NCBI GenBank assembly: GCA_905193155.1 | Contig: CAJJNQ010000009.1 | Span: 1 to 64,000 of the forward strand | DNA from: an uncultured Christensenella sp. | GTDB lineage: Bacteria; Bacillota; Clostridia; Christensenellales; UBA1750 | DNA length: 64,000 nucleotides | Direction: 5' to 3' | Part shown: in pieces, positions 24,084 through 31,857 of the stretch | Layout of the letters: every line of letters starts with the position of its first letter | Numbering within the stretch: position 1 is the first letter of the stretch | Notes under the pieces: generated by a model | Told to the model about the DNA's origin: nothing | Seen by the model: the letters and a program-made list of their open reading frames with translations, nothing else | Databases searched by the model: none | Translations under genes and position numbers: made by a program

Positions 24084-24794
24084 TTACTTAGCCGCCGCAA
24101 CGCCGCCCGCATAACGAGCCGCATTGATCTTGACGCCGGGGCCCATGGTGCTGGAAACGACCACGGACTTGACGTAGGTGCCCTTCATGGTGGCGGGCTT
24201 CGCCTTGACGATCGCGTCCATCAGAACCTTGAAGTTCTGAGAGAGCTTCTCCGCGCCGAAGGAAGCCTTACCAAAGGGAACGTGCACGATAGCGGTCTTG
24301 TCCACGCGGTACTCAACCTTACCGGCCTTGATCTCGGAGAGCGCCTTGGCCACGTCCATGGTGACGGTGCCGCTCTTCGGGTTAGGCATCAAGCCCTTCG
24401 GGCCGAGGACACGACCGATGCGGCCGACCAGACCCATCATGTCAGGGGTGGCGACACAGACATCAAAGTCGAACCAGTTCTCGTTCTGGATCTTAGCGAT
24501 CAGCTCTTCCGCGCCGACATAATCCGCGCCGTTCTCCTCCGCAATGCGGGCATTGTCACCCTTGGCGAAGACCAGAACGCGAACCGTCTTACCGGTGCCG
24601 TTGGGGAGCACGACCGTGCCGCGGACCTGCTGGTCAGCGTGACGGGGATCAACGCCCAGACGAACGGAGACTTCCATGGTCTCATCGAACTTGCACTTGG
24701 CAGTCTGCAGCGCGAGCGCAATCGCCTCGTCCGGCTCATAGTTGGTCTGCTGGATCAGCTTTGCGCTGTCCTGATATTTCTTACCATGCTTCAT
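24084..24794 (-). CDS. rplA: 50S ribosomal protein L1
   Basis: L1 stalk protein, 236 aa, ATG at 24794 after AGGAGG. Signature stretches are MEVSVRLGVDPRHADQQVRG, VLGPKGLMPNPKSGTVT and GKVEYRVDKTAIVH. It follows rplK by 20 bases. Confidence 0.98.
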   Translation of the reverse strand: MKHGKKYQDSAKLIQQTNYEPDEAIALALQTAKCKFDETMEVSVRLGVDPRHADQQVRGTVVLPNGTGKTVRVLVFAKGDNARIAEENGADYVGAEELIAKIQNENWFDFDVCVATPDMMGLVGRIGRVLGPKGLMPNPKSGTVTMDVAKALSEIKAGKVEYRVDKTAIVHVPFGKASFGAEKLSQNFKVLMDAIVKAKPATMKGTYVKSVVVSSTMGPGVKINAARYAGGVAAAK

Positions 24795-24814
24795 GGCTCA
24801 ATTCCTCCTGTTTC

Positions 24815-25240
24815 TCAGTCTTCGACCGTAACGCCCATCGAGCGCGCGGTGCCGGCGACCATGCTCATCGCAGCTTCAATGGAAGCGGCGTTGAGGTCGG
24901 GCATCTTGGTGGTAGCGATCTCGCGGACCTGATCCTTGGTCAGCTTGGCGACCTTGTCGCGGTTGGGCTTGCCGGAACCGGACTCGATGCCTGCGGCCTT
25001 CTTAATCAGAACAGGAACGGGCGGGGTCTTGGTGATGAAAGTGAAGGAACGATCGGAATAAACCGTGATGACAACAGGGATAACATAGCCGACCTGCTTG
25101 GCGGTACGCTCGTTGAACTCCTTGCAGAAGCCCATGATGTTGACACCGTGCTGACCCAGTGCCGGGCCGATAGGGGGCTGAGGGGTCGCCTTGCCTGCAT
25201 TGACCTGCAGCTTAACGATAGCAGCAACTTTCTTTGCCAT
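24815..25240 (-). CDS. rplK: 50S ribosomal protein L11
   Basis: GTPase-centre protein, exactly the usual 141 aa when started at the ATG at 25240 (GGAGG 11 bases upstream). KLQVNAGKATPQPPIGPALGQ, GVNIMGFCKEFN and SMGVTVED are characteristic. Confidence 0.98.
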   Translation of the reverse strand: MAKKVAAIVKLQVNAGKATPQPPIGPALGQHGVNIMGFCKEFNERTAKQVGYVIPVVITVYSDRSFTFITKTPPVPVLIKKAAGIESGSGKPNRDKVAKLTKDQVREIATTKMPDLNAASIEAAMSMVAGTARSMGVTVED

Positions 25241-25301
25241 TGTAGAGTACACCTCCAAAGGTTATCTTGTGGTTCGACGGAAAGGTGTCGATTCCTCCCA
25301 C

Positions 25302-25321
25302 GCACGCGCTGTTTCGCGTGC
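25302..25321 (-). repeat. Hairpin in the nusG-rplK interval
   Basis: GCACGCG / CGCGTGC arms with a 6-base loop in the 165-base nusG-rplK gap. No T-tract; it could be an RNA processing or regulatory stem. Nothing else is recognised in the gap. Confidence 0.4.
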
Positions 25322-25405
25322 TAAACGCCCTGATCCGCAAATCTTTCATGCGGGGGCCAACCGTTTGCGGGATTCGGTTTTCGTAGGAAGGCTGAGTAAG
25401 AAGTC

Positions 25406-25954
25406 TTACTCGTCGTCGTCACTGGCGACTTTGCGTGCGCCTTCGTAATCCACCTCGACGATGGTGTCGCGGCCGAAGAGCGGCACAGAAACTTTGAGCT
25501 TCTGGTTTTCCTCGTCGATTTCGACGATGGTACCGGTGAAGTTCTCAAAGGAGCCGGACAGAAGAGCGACTTTGCTGCCGACCTCGAAGTCAAGATTGAT
25601 GGTTTTTTCGCCGCCGGCGTTGACCATAGCAAGCGCCTCCTCTTCCGAAAGAGGAACAGGCTTGGACTGCGGGCCGACAAAGCCGGTGCAGCCGCGCGTG
25701 TTGCGGACAATGTACCACAGGTCATTGCTCATGACCATGTGGACCAGCACGTAGCCGGGGAACAACTTGCGTTTGACTGTATGAGGTTTACCATTCTTTA
25801 TACGAGTAATCGTCTCGACGGGTACAACAGTCTGATCGATCTTGTCCTCCAGATTGCGGTTTTTAACCGTCTTATCCAGAGAATCCTTCACCTTGTCCTC
25901 ATAACCGGAATAGGTGTGAACCACATACCAGTCAAGCTTTTCTTCTTCAGGCAT
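25406..25954 (-). CDS. nusG: Transcription termination/antitermination protein NusG
   Basis: 182 aa. NGN domain with WYVVHTYSGYEDKVKDSL and the signature RKLFPGYVLVHM, NTRGCTGFVG, then a C-terminal KOW domain (GSKVALLSGSFENFTGTIVEI). Placed between secE and rplK as in most bacteria. Confidence 0.98.
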   Translation of the reverse strand: MPEEEKLDWYVVHTYSGYEDKVKDSLDKTVKNRNLEDKIDQTVVPVETITRIKNGKPHTVKRKLFPGYVLVHMVMSNDLWYIVRNTRGCTGFVGPQSKPVPLSEEEALAMVNAGGEKTINLDFEVGSKVALLSGSFENFTGTIVEIDEENQKLKVSVPLFGRDTIVEVDYEGARKVASDDDE

Positions 25955-26016
25955 CGCTTCTTACAGCCCAAATCGGGCCCCTCCGTGTGGATTTTTGCCG
26001 TGCCCCATGCACAGCG

Positions 26017-26271
26017 TCAGGAAATGATGAGCTTCAGCAGTGCGGACAGACCCCAGTCCATAAGTCCAACGATAACGGTCAGAAGCAGCACAAACACGAT
26101 AACGACGGTGGACTGACGAACCAGTTCCTTCTTGGAAGGCCAGGTGACCTTCTTGATCTCGGCCCACATGTCCTTGAACGTCTTGACGATGTTGAACTTT
26201 TTCTTTCCTTCGGTCTTCTTCGCAACTGCCTTCTTGTCCGTGGTCTTGGCGACCGCTTTCTTTTCAGACAT
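26017..26271 (-). CDS. secE: Preprotein translocase subunit SecE
   Basis: 84 aa from the ATG at 26271 (AGGAG ten bases upstream). A Lys-rich N-terminus is followed by the SecE signature KDMWAEIKKVTWPSKKELVRQS and a single transmembrane helix (about 56-78). It clamps SecY in the translocon. Confidence 0.95.
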   Translation of the reverse strand: MSEKKAVAKTTDKKAVAKKTEGKKKFNIVKTFKDMWAEIKKVTWPSKKELVRQSTVVIVFVLLLTVIVGLMDWGLSALLKLIIS

Positions 26272-26301
26272 GTCGTTCAAACTCCTCTCCAGGAAATGAT
26301 C

Positions 26302-26451
26302 CTAGCGGGTTTCCTTGTGGACCGTGTGCTTCTTGCAGAAGCGGCAGTACTTGTTCATCTCCAGGCGATCGGGGTCGTTGCGCTTGTTCTTCTTGGTGTT
26401 GTAGTTGCGCTGCTTGCACTCGCTGCAGGCCAGGGTGATCTTCACTCGCAT
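26302..26451 (-). CDS. rpmG: 50S ribosomal protein L33
   Basis: 49-aa reverse-strand gene, start MRVKITLACSECKQRNY and end CRFCKKHTVHKETR. Two Cys pairs (Cys9/Cys12 and Cys36/Cys39) make this the zinc-binding form. GGAGG lies ten bases before the ATG at 26451. First gene of the rpmG-secE-nusG-rplK-rplA operon. Confidence 0.96.
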   Translation of the reverse strand: MRVKITLACSECKQRNYNTKKNKRNDPDRLEMNKYCRFCKKHTVHKETR

Positions 26452-26517
26452 CCCTTGGGCACCTCCTTGCATAGCGAAATACGCCTCTGCGCCATGGGCA
26501 CAGAAACATTCTTATAA

Positions 26518-26546
26518 AGTATACAGGCAATCGGCCTGTTTGTCAA
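26518..26546 (-). promoter_or_regulatory. Promoter for rpmG-secE-nusG-rplK-rplA
   Basis: Reverse strand: -35 TTGACA (26541-26546), 17-bp spacer, -10 TATACT (26518-26523). Confidence 0.85.
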
Positions 26547-26572
26547 TCCTGATTCCCGCAGATAGCGGGATT

Positions 26573-27346
26573 TCACGCGGATTTTTCCTTTTTCCCGCCT
26601 CTCGCCAGCCATACCGCCGCAAAGAGCAGCTCCAGCGGCAGTGCAGGCAGTCTCGACCAGATCCAAATCGGGCTTCCCGCCGGCATGATTCCCGTCTTTT
26701 GTGAAAAACAGAAGACAACAAGCGGCAGAGTAAGCCCCAGCCAGAGCGCTGCGGCAAGGCCAGCCGCAAGCCGGATTGCCCTTCTGTTTTCTCCTGCTGC
26801 GGAGCTCCTGCAAATCCAGACAAGAACAGCCTGTAAACAGGGCAGCACGACCAGACCGTAAAGCGTGCTCATGCGCGGTGCAAAAACGGTATCCTTTTGC
26901 ATCAATGCGAGGGAAAGTGCATTCTTTCCCTGACTTGTTCGCATCAGCGCTGTACAAAGTGCCAGCATCACAGCAAAAATCACACACCCCGCTGCTTTCT
27001 GTTTTTTTGAAGTATCTTCCAGAAACAAAACTGCGATGCAAAGTGTTCCAGCCAATCCGAAGGCCAATGCGTTCCCAACAGAGAGCAGCGCCTGCCCCGC
27101 TTCGATTTTGCTGGGGAGCAGTATCATGATTGTTGTCAGGATCGCACCCGCGGCAAAAGCCGCTCCGGCACGCCATCCTTTTTTCAAAGAAAGCGTTCGT
27201 CTTTCTTGTATAAAGTCCTGCATCACGATCTGAGCTGTCAGTACCGCGCACAGAACGCCTGCGGAAAGCAGCCCCGGTCTGAACCAATTCAAGATAAGCC
27301 AAACCACGCATAAAATACCCTGTATAGCAGCTTTTCTTTTCAGCAT
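26573..27346 (-). CDS. Integral membrane protein of unknown function
   Basis: 257 aa from the ATG at 27346 (AAAGGA seven bases upstream). A basic start (MLKRKAAIQ) is followed by about seven or eight hydrophobic segments spaced through the chain, with short charged loops (QERRTLSLKKG, DTSKKQK, GENRR). I recognise no family or motif. It stands alone between the pseudogene region and the rpmG promoter. Confidence 0.7.
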   Translation of the reverse strand: MLKRKAAIQGILCVVWLILNWFRPGLLSAGVLCAVLTAQIVMQDFIQERRTLSLKKGWRAGAAFAAGAILTTIMILLPSKIEAGQALLSVGNALAFGLAGTLCIAVLFLEDTSKKQKAAGCVIFAVMLALCTALMRTSQGKNALSLALMQKDTVFAPRMSTLYGLVVLPCLQAVLVWICRSSAAGENRRAIRLAAGLAAALWLGLTLPLVVFCFSQKTGIMPAGSPIWIWSRLPALPLELLFAAVWLARGGKKEKSA

Positions 27347-27380
27347 TTTCATTTCCTTTCTATATTGTTTATATAGAGTT

Positions 27381-27419
27381 GCGGAGATGGTCCGCATTCA
27401 AAAAGCCGTCCATCTCCGC
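27381..27419. repeat. Hairpin downstream of the broken gene
   Basis: Perfect 10-base arms GCGGAGATGG / CCATCTCCGC around a 19-base loop. Possible remnant terminator of the 27434-27775 gene; it lacks a T-tract. Confidence 0.5.
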
Positions 27420-27433
27420 GCTCACTTGATTTA

Positions 27434-27775
27434 CTATTCGATTCTATACTCCTGTTCAGAGGAATATGTTTTCCCCGTTAGAGTATTCTCGTATTCCAAG
27501 TCAAATCCAACCCTGAAAAAACAAACGGTATCGTTGGTCACAAATATTCCCGTGTTGCTCGCCGCCGAAGACGCTCCCGAGAACCCATACGGCCATGTAT
27601 GACTCTGGGCGTACTGCGTACCTTTTCTCGGATAGGTCCACGTTTTAAGCGGATCAGTAAATTCAGGGGCTGTGAGGCTGGTAAGATAACCCGCACTTTC
27701 TCCGGCTGCCGTTGCTCCCTACTTGTTCTCCTCTCCCCGTTATGTGTAGTCTTTGAACAAGCTCACTTTCGCCAT
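27434..27775 (-). pseudogene. Broken gene with two in-frame stops, unknown product
   Basis: Reverse strand: an ATG at 27775 with AGGGTG upstream reads MAKVSLFKDYT, then TAA (27740-27742), six sense codons, TAG (27719-27721), then an uninterrupted 94-codon frame to TAG at 27434. The long part (GESAGYLTSLTAPEFTDPLK, SHTWPYGFSGASSAASNTG, FFRVGFDLEYENTLTG) looks like genuine protein and has no start codon of its own after the second stop. It is either a decayed gene or a leader peptide plus fragment. No family recognised. Apart from this and its flanking sites, 27347-27883 holds nothing I can identify. Confidence 0.5.
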
Positions 27776-27807
27776 TGGAATCACCCTATTTCATTATTTC
27801 TCTGTCT

Positions 27808-27838
27808 TTAAAATAATATATTATTTTAACATTGTCAA
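27808..27838 (-). promoter_or_regulatory. Promoter with a 22-bp perfect palindrome before the broken gene
   Basis: Reverse strand -35 TTGACA (27833-27838) and a plausible -10 TATTTT at 17 bp (27810-27815). The spacer and -10 fall within a perfect palindrome at 27808-27829, made only of A and T, with the arrangement of a repressor operator. Confidence 0.5.
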
Positions 27839-27842
27839 GAGC

Positions 27843-27875
27843 AAAAAAATCCCCAGCTATGCTGGGGATTTTTTT
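27843..27875. terminator. Bidirectional terminator after tuf
   Basis: AAAAAAATCCCCAGC / GCTGGGGATTTTTTT with a 3-base loop. Confidence 0.93.
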
Positions 27876-27883
27876 ATTCTTTT

Positions 27884-29098
27884 TTACTCGATGACCTTAA
27901 CGACAACACCGGAACCGACGGTACGGCCGCCTTCACGGATAGCGAAGCGGAGGCCTTCCTCGATAGCGATGGGGTTGATCAGAGTGATCTCCATATCGAC
28001 GTGGTCGCCGGGCATGACCATCTCAATGCCCTCGGGCAGCTTGATGTCGCCGGTGATGTCGGTCGTACGGAAGTAGAACTGGGGACGGTAGCCGTTGAAG
28101 AAAGGGGTGTGACGGCCGCCCTCATCCTTCGTCAGCACGTAAACGCGGCCGATGAAGTGGGTGTGGGGATGAATGGTGCCGGGCTTGGCCAGAACCTGGC
28201 CGCGCTCGACTTCGTTGCGCTGAATACCACGCAGCAGAGCGCCGATGTTATCACCGGTCTGAGCCTGATCCAGCAGCTTGCGGAACATCTCGACACCGGT
28301 AACGACGGTGGAGCGGGGCTTGTCCATCAGGCCGACGATTTCGACGGTATCCTGAACCTTAACGGTACCGCGCTCAACACGGCCGGTAGCGACGGTGCCG
28401 CGGCCGGTGATGGAGAACACGTCCTCAACAGGCATCAGGAAGGGCTTGTCGATGTCGCGCTCGGGAGTGGGGATGTAGTTGTCAACCGCATCCATCAGCT
28501 CATAGATGCACTTGCACTTGGGCTCATGCTCGCAGTCGGTGCCGCCGTTGACGACATACTCCAGCGCTTCCAGAGCGGAACCGCGGATGATCGGAATCTC
28601 GTCGCCGGGGAAATCGTAGGAAGACAGCAGATCGCGGACTTCCATCTCGACCAGCTCGAGCAGCTCCTCGTCATCGACCATGTCGCACTTGTTCAGGAAC
28701 ACGACGATGTAAGGAACGCCAACCTGACGGGCGAGCAGGATGTGCTCACGGGTCTGGGGCATGGGGCCATCGGCAGCGGAGACAACCAGGATAGCACCGT
28801 CCATCTGCGCAGCGCCGGTGATCATGTTCTTAACATAGTCGGCGTGGCCGGGGCAGTCAACGTGAGCATAGTGACGCTTTTCGGTCTCATACTCAACGTG
28901 AGCGGTGTTGATGGTGATTCCGCGGGCCTTCTCTTCGGGCGCCTTATCGATTTCGTCGTAGCGCATCGCGGTGGCTTCGCCCTTCTGAGACAGCACCATG
29001 GTGATGGCGGCGGTCAGAGTGGTCTTGCCGTGGTCAACGTGGCCGATGGTGCCGATGTTAACGTGCGGCTTGGTGCGTTCAAACTTAGCCTTTGCCAT
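27884..29098 (-). CDS. tuf: Elongation factor Tu
   Basis: 404 aa. P-loop GHVDHGKTT (19-27), switch II DCPGHADYVK (81-90) and NKCD (137-140) are intact, and domains 2 and 3 follow normally. The start has GGGAGG nine bases upstream. In the G domain, just before the conserved ELMDAVD helix, the chain carries a Cys-bearing insertion CEHEPKCKC (189-197) that the common bacterial EF-Tu lacks. It is downstream of tRNA-Gly on the same strand. Confidence 0.98.
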   Translation of the reverse strand: MAKAKFERTKPHVNIGTIGHVDHGKTTLTAAITMVLSQKGEATAMRYDEIDKAPEEKARGITINTAHVEYETEKRHYAHVDCPGHADYVKNMITGAAQMDGAILVVSAADGPMPQTREHILLARQVGVPYIVVFLNKCDMVDDEELLELVEMEVRDLLSSYDFPGDEIPIIRGSALEALEYVVNGGTDCEHEPKCKCIYELMDAVDNYIPTPERDIDKPFLMPVEDVFSITGRGTVATGRVERGTVKVQDTVEIVGLMDKPRSTVVTGVEMFRKLLDQAQTGDNIGALLRGIQRNEVERGQVLAKPGTIHPHTHFIGRVYVLTKDEGGRHTPFFNGYRPQFYFRTTDITGDIKLPEGIEMVMPGDHVDMEITLINPIAIEEGLRFAIREGGRTVGSGVVVKVIE

Positions 29099-29165
29099 TG
29101 AAAGTAACCTCCCTTGGTCGTTGGTGGGCCGGTATGAACTCGGGCCCCACGTTATTGTTGCTGAA

Positions 29166-29195
29166 GAAAACGCAGGGAACCGTCCCTACGCTTTC
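29166..29195 (-). repeat. Stem-loop between tRNA-Gly and tuf
   Basis: Reverse strand GAAAGCGTAGGGA / TTCCCTGCGTTTTC with a 3-base loop, shortly after the tRNA 3' end. Likely a processing stem or partial terminator in the tRNA-tuf transcript. Confidence 0.5.
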
Positions 29196-29203
29196 TCAGT
29201 TTC

Positions 29204-29277
29204 TGGAGCGGGCGATGGGAATCGAACCCACGTAACCAGCTTGGGAAGCTGACACTCTACCATTGAGTTACGCCCGC
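29204..29277 (-). tRNA. tRNA-Gly (anticodon CCC)
   Basis: Reverse strand: 7-bp acceptor GCGGGCG/CGCCCGC, D arm ACTC/GAGT, anticodon stem TCAGC/GCTGG with loop TTCCCAA (anticodon CCC), T arm GTGGG/CCCAT with loop TTCGATT, discriminator T, and CCA encoded in the genome at 29204-29206. 71 nt plus CCA. Confidence 0.95.
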
Positions 29278-29293
29278 AGAATCATTCCCCTCC

Positions 29294-29322
29294 ATTATAA
29301 AAAGGACGTTCTGTTTTGTCAA
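29294..29322 (-). promoter_or_regulatory. Promoter for tRNA-Gly and tuf
   Basis: Reverse strand: -35 TTGACA (29317-29322), 17-bp spacer, -10 TATAAT (29294-29299), both consensus. Confidence 0.88.
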
Positions 29323-29349
29323 GCCCCCGCCTGCATATTTGGGGTTTTT

Positions 29350-30105
29350 TCAGCCCAGACGCCCCAGCAGCCGGTAGCCCATCACCGCGGCATATTCCCG
29401 CAGATAGAAGTTCGGCAGTAGATAGACGACCGACCGGCTGCCCATCGTCTCCACATTCAATCCAAGCTTCTGCGCTACCAGTTTGGCGCGATAAAGATGA
29501 TAATCGCTGGAAACGACGAGGATCCTCGCTTCTTCCGGAAAGAATTCCTTCAGAATCTCCTGCGCATTTTGCAGATTTTCCAATGTGGAGGCAGATTGAT
29601 CCTCCTCGTAGATTCGCTCTGAGTCGATTCCCCGCGCTTCAAGGTACGCGCGCATGGCGCTGGCCTCGGTCACATTTTCGCCATCGCCCTGTCCGCCGGT
29701 GACGATCGCGCGCGTTTCCGGGCTCTTCTTCAAATATTCCAATGCGCAATCGAGCCTTGCGGCAAGCGTCGCGGACGGAACGTCTCCCCGAACCGCCGCG
29801 CCGAGCACAATCACTGCATCCGCGCCCGGCTCCGGCTTTTGTGCACTGTATCCGGCAACCTTTGCGGCGACTATGCCGAAACTGATCGCAAAAGCGGCAT
29901 ACCCGCCGATCAGCAGCCACCGGATGATTTTTCCCGCATGGGTTGCAAAAAATGCACTCACCGGCTTCCAGAACAGGCCGATCAGCAGCAGCGGAAGGCC
30001 GATGATAGCCGGCAGATACACGCCGAGGTTGGGATTGCTGATCGTCTGGACGAGGATGGTATCCAACGTCAACAAAGCACCCAATGCAATCAAAATCCAC
30101 CGCAT
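29350..30105 (-). CDS. YdcF/ElyC-family (DUF218) membrane protein
   Basis: 251 aa from the ATG at 30105 (GGGGGAAGG upstream). Two to three N-terminal transmembrane helices (about 1-85), then an extracytoplasmic DUF218 domain: DAVIVLGAAVRGDVPS, AIVTGGQGDGENVTEASAM, DQSASTLENLQNAQ, and VVSSDYHLYRAKLVAQ. Relatives act in envelope or lipid-carrier metabolism, with the exact reaction unknown. Confidence 0.9.
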   Translation of the reverse strand: MRWILIALGALLTLDTILVQTISNPNLGVYLPAIIGLPLLLIGLFWKPVSAFFATHAGKIIRWLLIGGYAAFAISFGIVAAKVAGYSAQKPEPGADAVIVLGAAVRGDVPSATLAARLDCALEYLKKSPETRAIVTGGQGDGENVTEASAMRAYLEARGIDSERIYEEDQSASTLENLQNAQEILKEFFPEEARILVVSSDYHLYRAKLVAQKLGLNVETMGSRSVVYLLPNFYLREYAAVMGYRLLGRLG

Positions 30106-30250
30106 CTCAACGCCTTCCCCCTTTCCTTTATACACGAGTTAGACGAATATGCAGTCCTCTTTGTTGCATTTATGCTGTTTGTTCATATTTTATTTTCAAC
30201 TCAGCGTATAAAAGCTCAAAAGCTCGCCTGCTTTCTTGCTTTTCGCCAAC

Positions 30251-30286
30251 ACAAAAGACGGATGAAGCTTTCGCTCCGTCCGTCTT
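30251..30286 (-). terminator. Terminator of the hydrogenase operon
   Basis: Reverse strand stem AAGACGGA / TCCGTCTT with an inner GAGC-GAAA-GCTT hairpin, then TTTGTG. Confidence 0.7.
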
Positions 30287-30299
30287 GAACGCATCGGAT

Positions 30300-31745
30300 T
30301 TATCTGTGCATATGGATTTGATCGAAGCCCTGCTCCTTGGCGTTTTCAATCACGCCGCGGTCATCGGCCTCGCCCAGGAACTTCTTGCGCGCCTGGGTAT
30401 ACAGACGCTCGTTGAGCAGGTTTCCGGGGCCGTACATGCAGCCGCCTTCGCAAGCCATGCCTTCGATGAAGTCCATGTCAAACTTGCCGGCCTGGAGCAT
30501 CATCAGCGCCTTCTTGCACTCAGCCGCGCCGTTGCAACGCTGCGCCGAAACCTGCGGCACCTCGCCCATTTCCTGAATCACCTGCATAACGGCGCTGGTC
30601 ACGCCGCCGGAGGAAGCAAAGCCCTTGCCGTAGGTGGAAGACTCCTGCACGGGATCGGCTTCCATCTTGTCCGGATCGATCTTACGCGCATCCATCATGG
30701 CGACGATCTCTTCCGTCGTCAGCACATAATCGGGGCCGCCCTCGACCTGCTCGGTCTTCTTTGCGACGCACGGCCCGATAAAGACCACCTTGGCCTGCGG
30801 GTACTTTTCGCGCACCCAGCGGCTGAGCGCAACCATGGGCGAAACCGTGGTCGAAACATTGGCCTGCAAGCGCGGGAAATGCTTGCGGATCATGTTGACG
30901 AAGGCCGGGCAGCAGGAAGTGGTCATCTTAAGACCCGCTTTGAGGTGCTCCAGCAGTTCCTCCGCTTCGGCCATGGCCACAGCGTCCGCGCCCAAGCCGA
31001 CTTCGTAGGCCTTTTCAAAGCCCAGCTGCTCCAGCGCTTTTTTGAGCTTGGCAACCGGCACGCCCGCGCCGAATTCGCCCTCCAGAGCGGGCGCGAACAT
31101 CGCAATCACCTGGCGGCCCGCCTTGAACTCGTTGATGACGTTCAAAATCTGCGCGCGGTCGGAAATCGCTCCGAAGGGGCAAGCCTTCATGCACGCGCCG
31201 CAAGAGATGCACTTATCGTCGTCGATGTCGGCCAGCTTGTCGTCGCCGATTTCAATCGCGCCCACGGGGCAGGCCTTGCGGCACGGGCGAACCAGATCCG
31301 CAATGGCGCTGTACGGACACGCGGCGGCGCAGCGTCCGCACTCACGGCACTTGTTGGGATCGATGTAGGCGCCGCGGCCGGACATACTGATCGCGCCGAA
31401 GGGGCAAGCATGCATGCACTTCTTGGCCACGCACTTCTGGCAGTTTTCGGTAACGGTGTAGCGCTGGATGGGGCATCCCTCGCAGGCCGCGGGAATTACG
31501 CACACCGCTGCGGTGCGCTCCGACATGCCGTTGGGCATTTTGCCCATGGCCAAGCGCACGCGCTGATGAATGATCTCACGCTCCTTGTACACACAGCAGC
31601 GGAAGTGCGGCTGTCTGCCCGGGATCTGCTCAAAGGGGATTTCCTGAATGGTATCGTCGCACAGCTTGCCCTGATAAGCCAGTTCGCTGACACGCTGAAG
31701 GACATTGTGCTTGAGCAGGCGCGTATCATTGTCAATCTTAAACAT
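30300..31745 (-). CDS. Monomeric [FeFe] hydrogenase, group-B-like
   Basis: 481 aa. N-terminal part with several Cys-rich 4Fe-4S motifs (Cys102-105-110-114; Cys133-136-139-143; Cys179-182-185-189). The C-terminal H-cluster domain keeps all four cluster cysteines in L1 TTSCCPAF (275-282), L2 GPCVAKKTE (324-332) and L3 GMACEGGCMYGPG (429-441). L1 has Phe in place of the Trp of TSCCPxW enzymes, and L3 has Glu for Pro; both fit the poorly characterised group B (M2-like) enzymes. It is the last gene of the sensory hydrogenase operon. Direction of H2 turnover is unknown. Confidence 0.88.
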   Translation of the reverse strand: MFKIDNDTRLLKHNVLQRVSELAYQGKLCDDTIQEIPFEQIPGRQPHFRCCVYKEREIIHQRVRLAMGKMPNGMSERTAAVCVIPAACEGCPIQRYTVTENCQKCVAKKCMHACPFGAISMSGRGAYIDPNKCRECGRCAAACPYSAIADLVRPCRKACPVGAIEIGDDKLADIDDDKCISCGACMKACPFGAISDRAQILNVINEFKAGRQVIAMFAPALEGEFGAGVPVAKLKKALEQLGFEKAYEVGLGADAVAMAEAEELLEHLKAGLKMTTSCCPAFVNMIRKHFPRLQANVSTTVSPMVALSRWVREKYPQAKVVFIGPCVAKKTEQVEGGPDYVLTTEEIVAMMDARKIDPDKMEADPVQESSTYGKGFASSGGVTSAVMQVIQEMGEVPQVSAQRCNGAAECKKALMMLQAGKFDMDFIEGMACEGGCMYGPGNLLNERLYTQARKKFLGEADDRGVIENAKEQGFDQIHMHR

Positions 31746-31798
31746 GAGGACGTCCTTTCTGCATATAAATATAAAAATATTGAAAGAAACTTTAAATC

Positions 31799-31831
31799 AG
31801 GGAGCGCTTCTGCGGCTCCGACGCGCTCCCT
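31799..31831 (-). repeat. Hairpin before the group-B hydrogenase gene
   Basis: Reverse strand AGGGAGCGC / GCGCTCCCT with a 15-base loop, located 54 bases upstream of the hydrogenase start, followed by an A/T-rich stretch without a clear T-tract. It may lower or process transcription between the phosphatase and hydrogenase genes. Confidence 0.5.
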
Positions 31832-31857
31832 ATTTACTTTGTTCTTCTTGTCGGAAA

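Noticed and set aside
26442..27311. A 289-codon reverse frame overlapping the membrane protein gene in another register
   Set aside because: Its composition is Cys/Arg-rich and it would run through the rpmG promoter and L33 gene start; the overlapping frame has proper transmembrane segments and a ribosome site.
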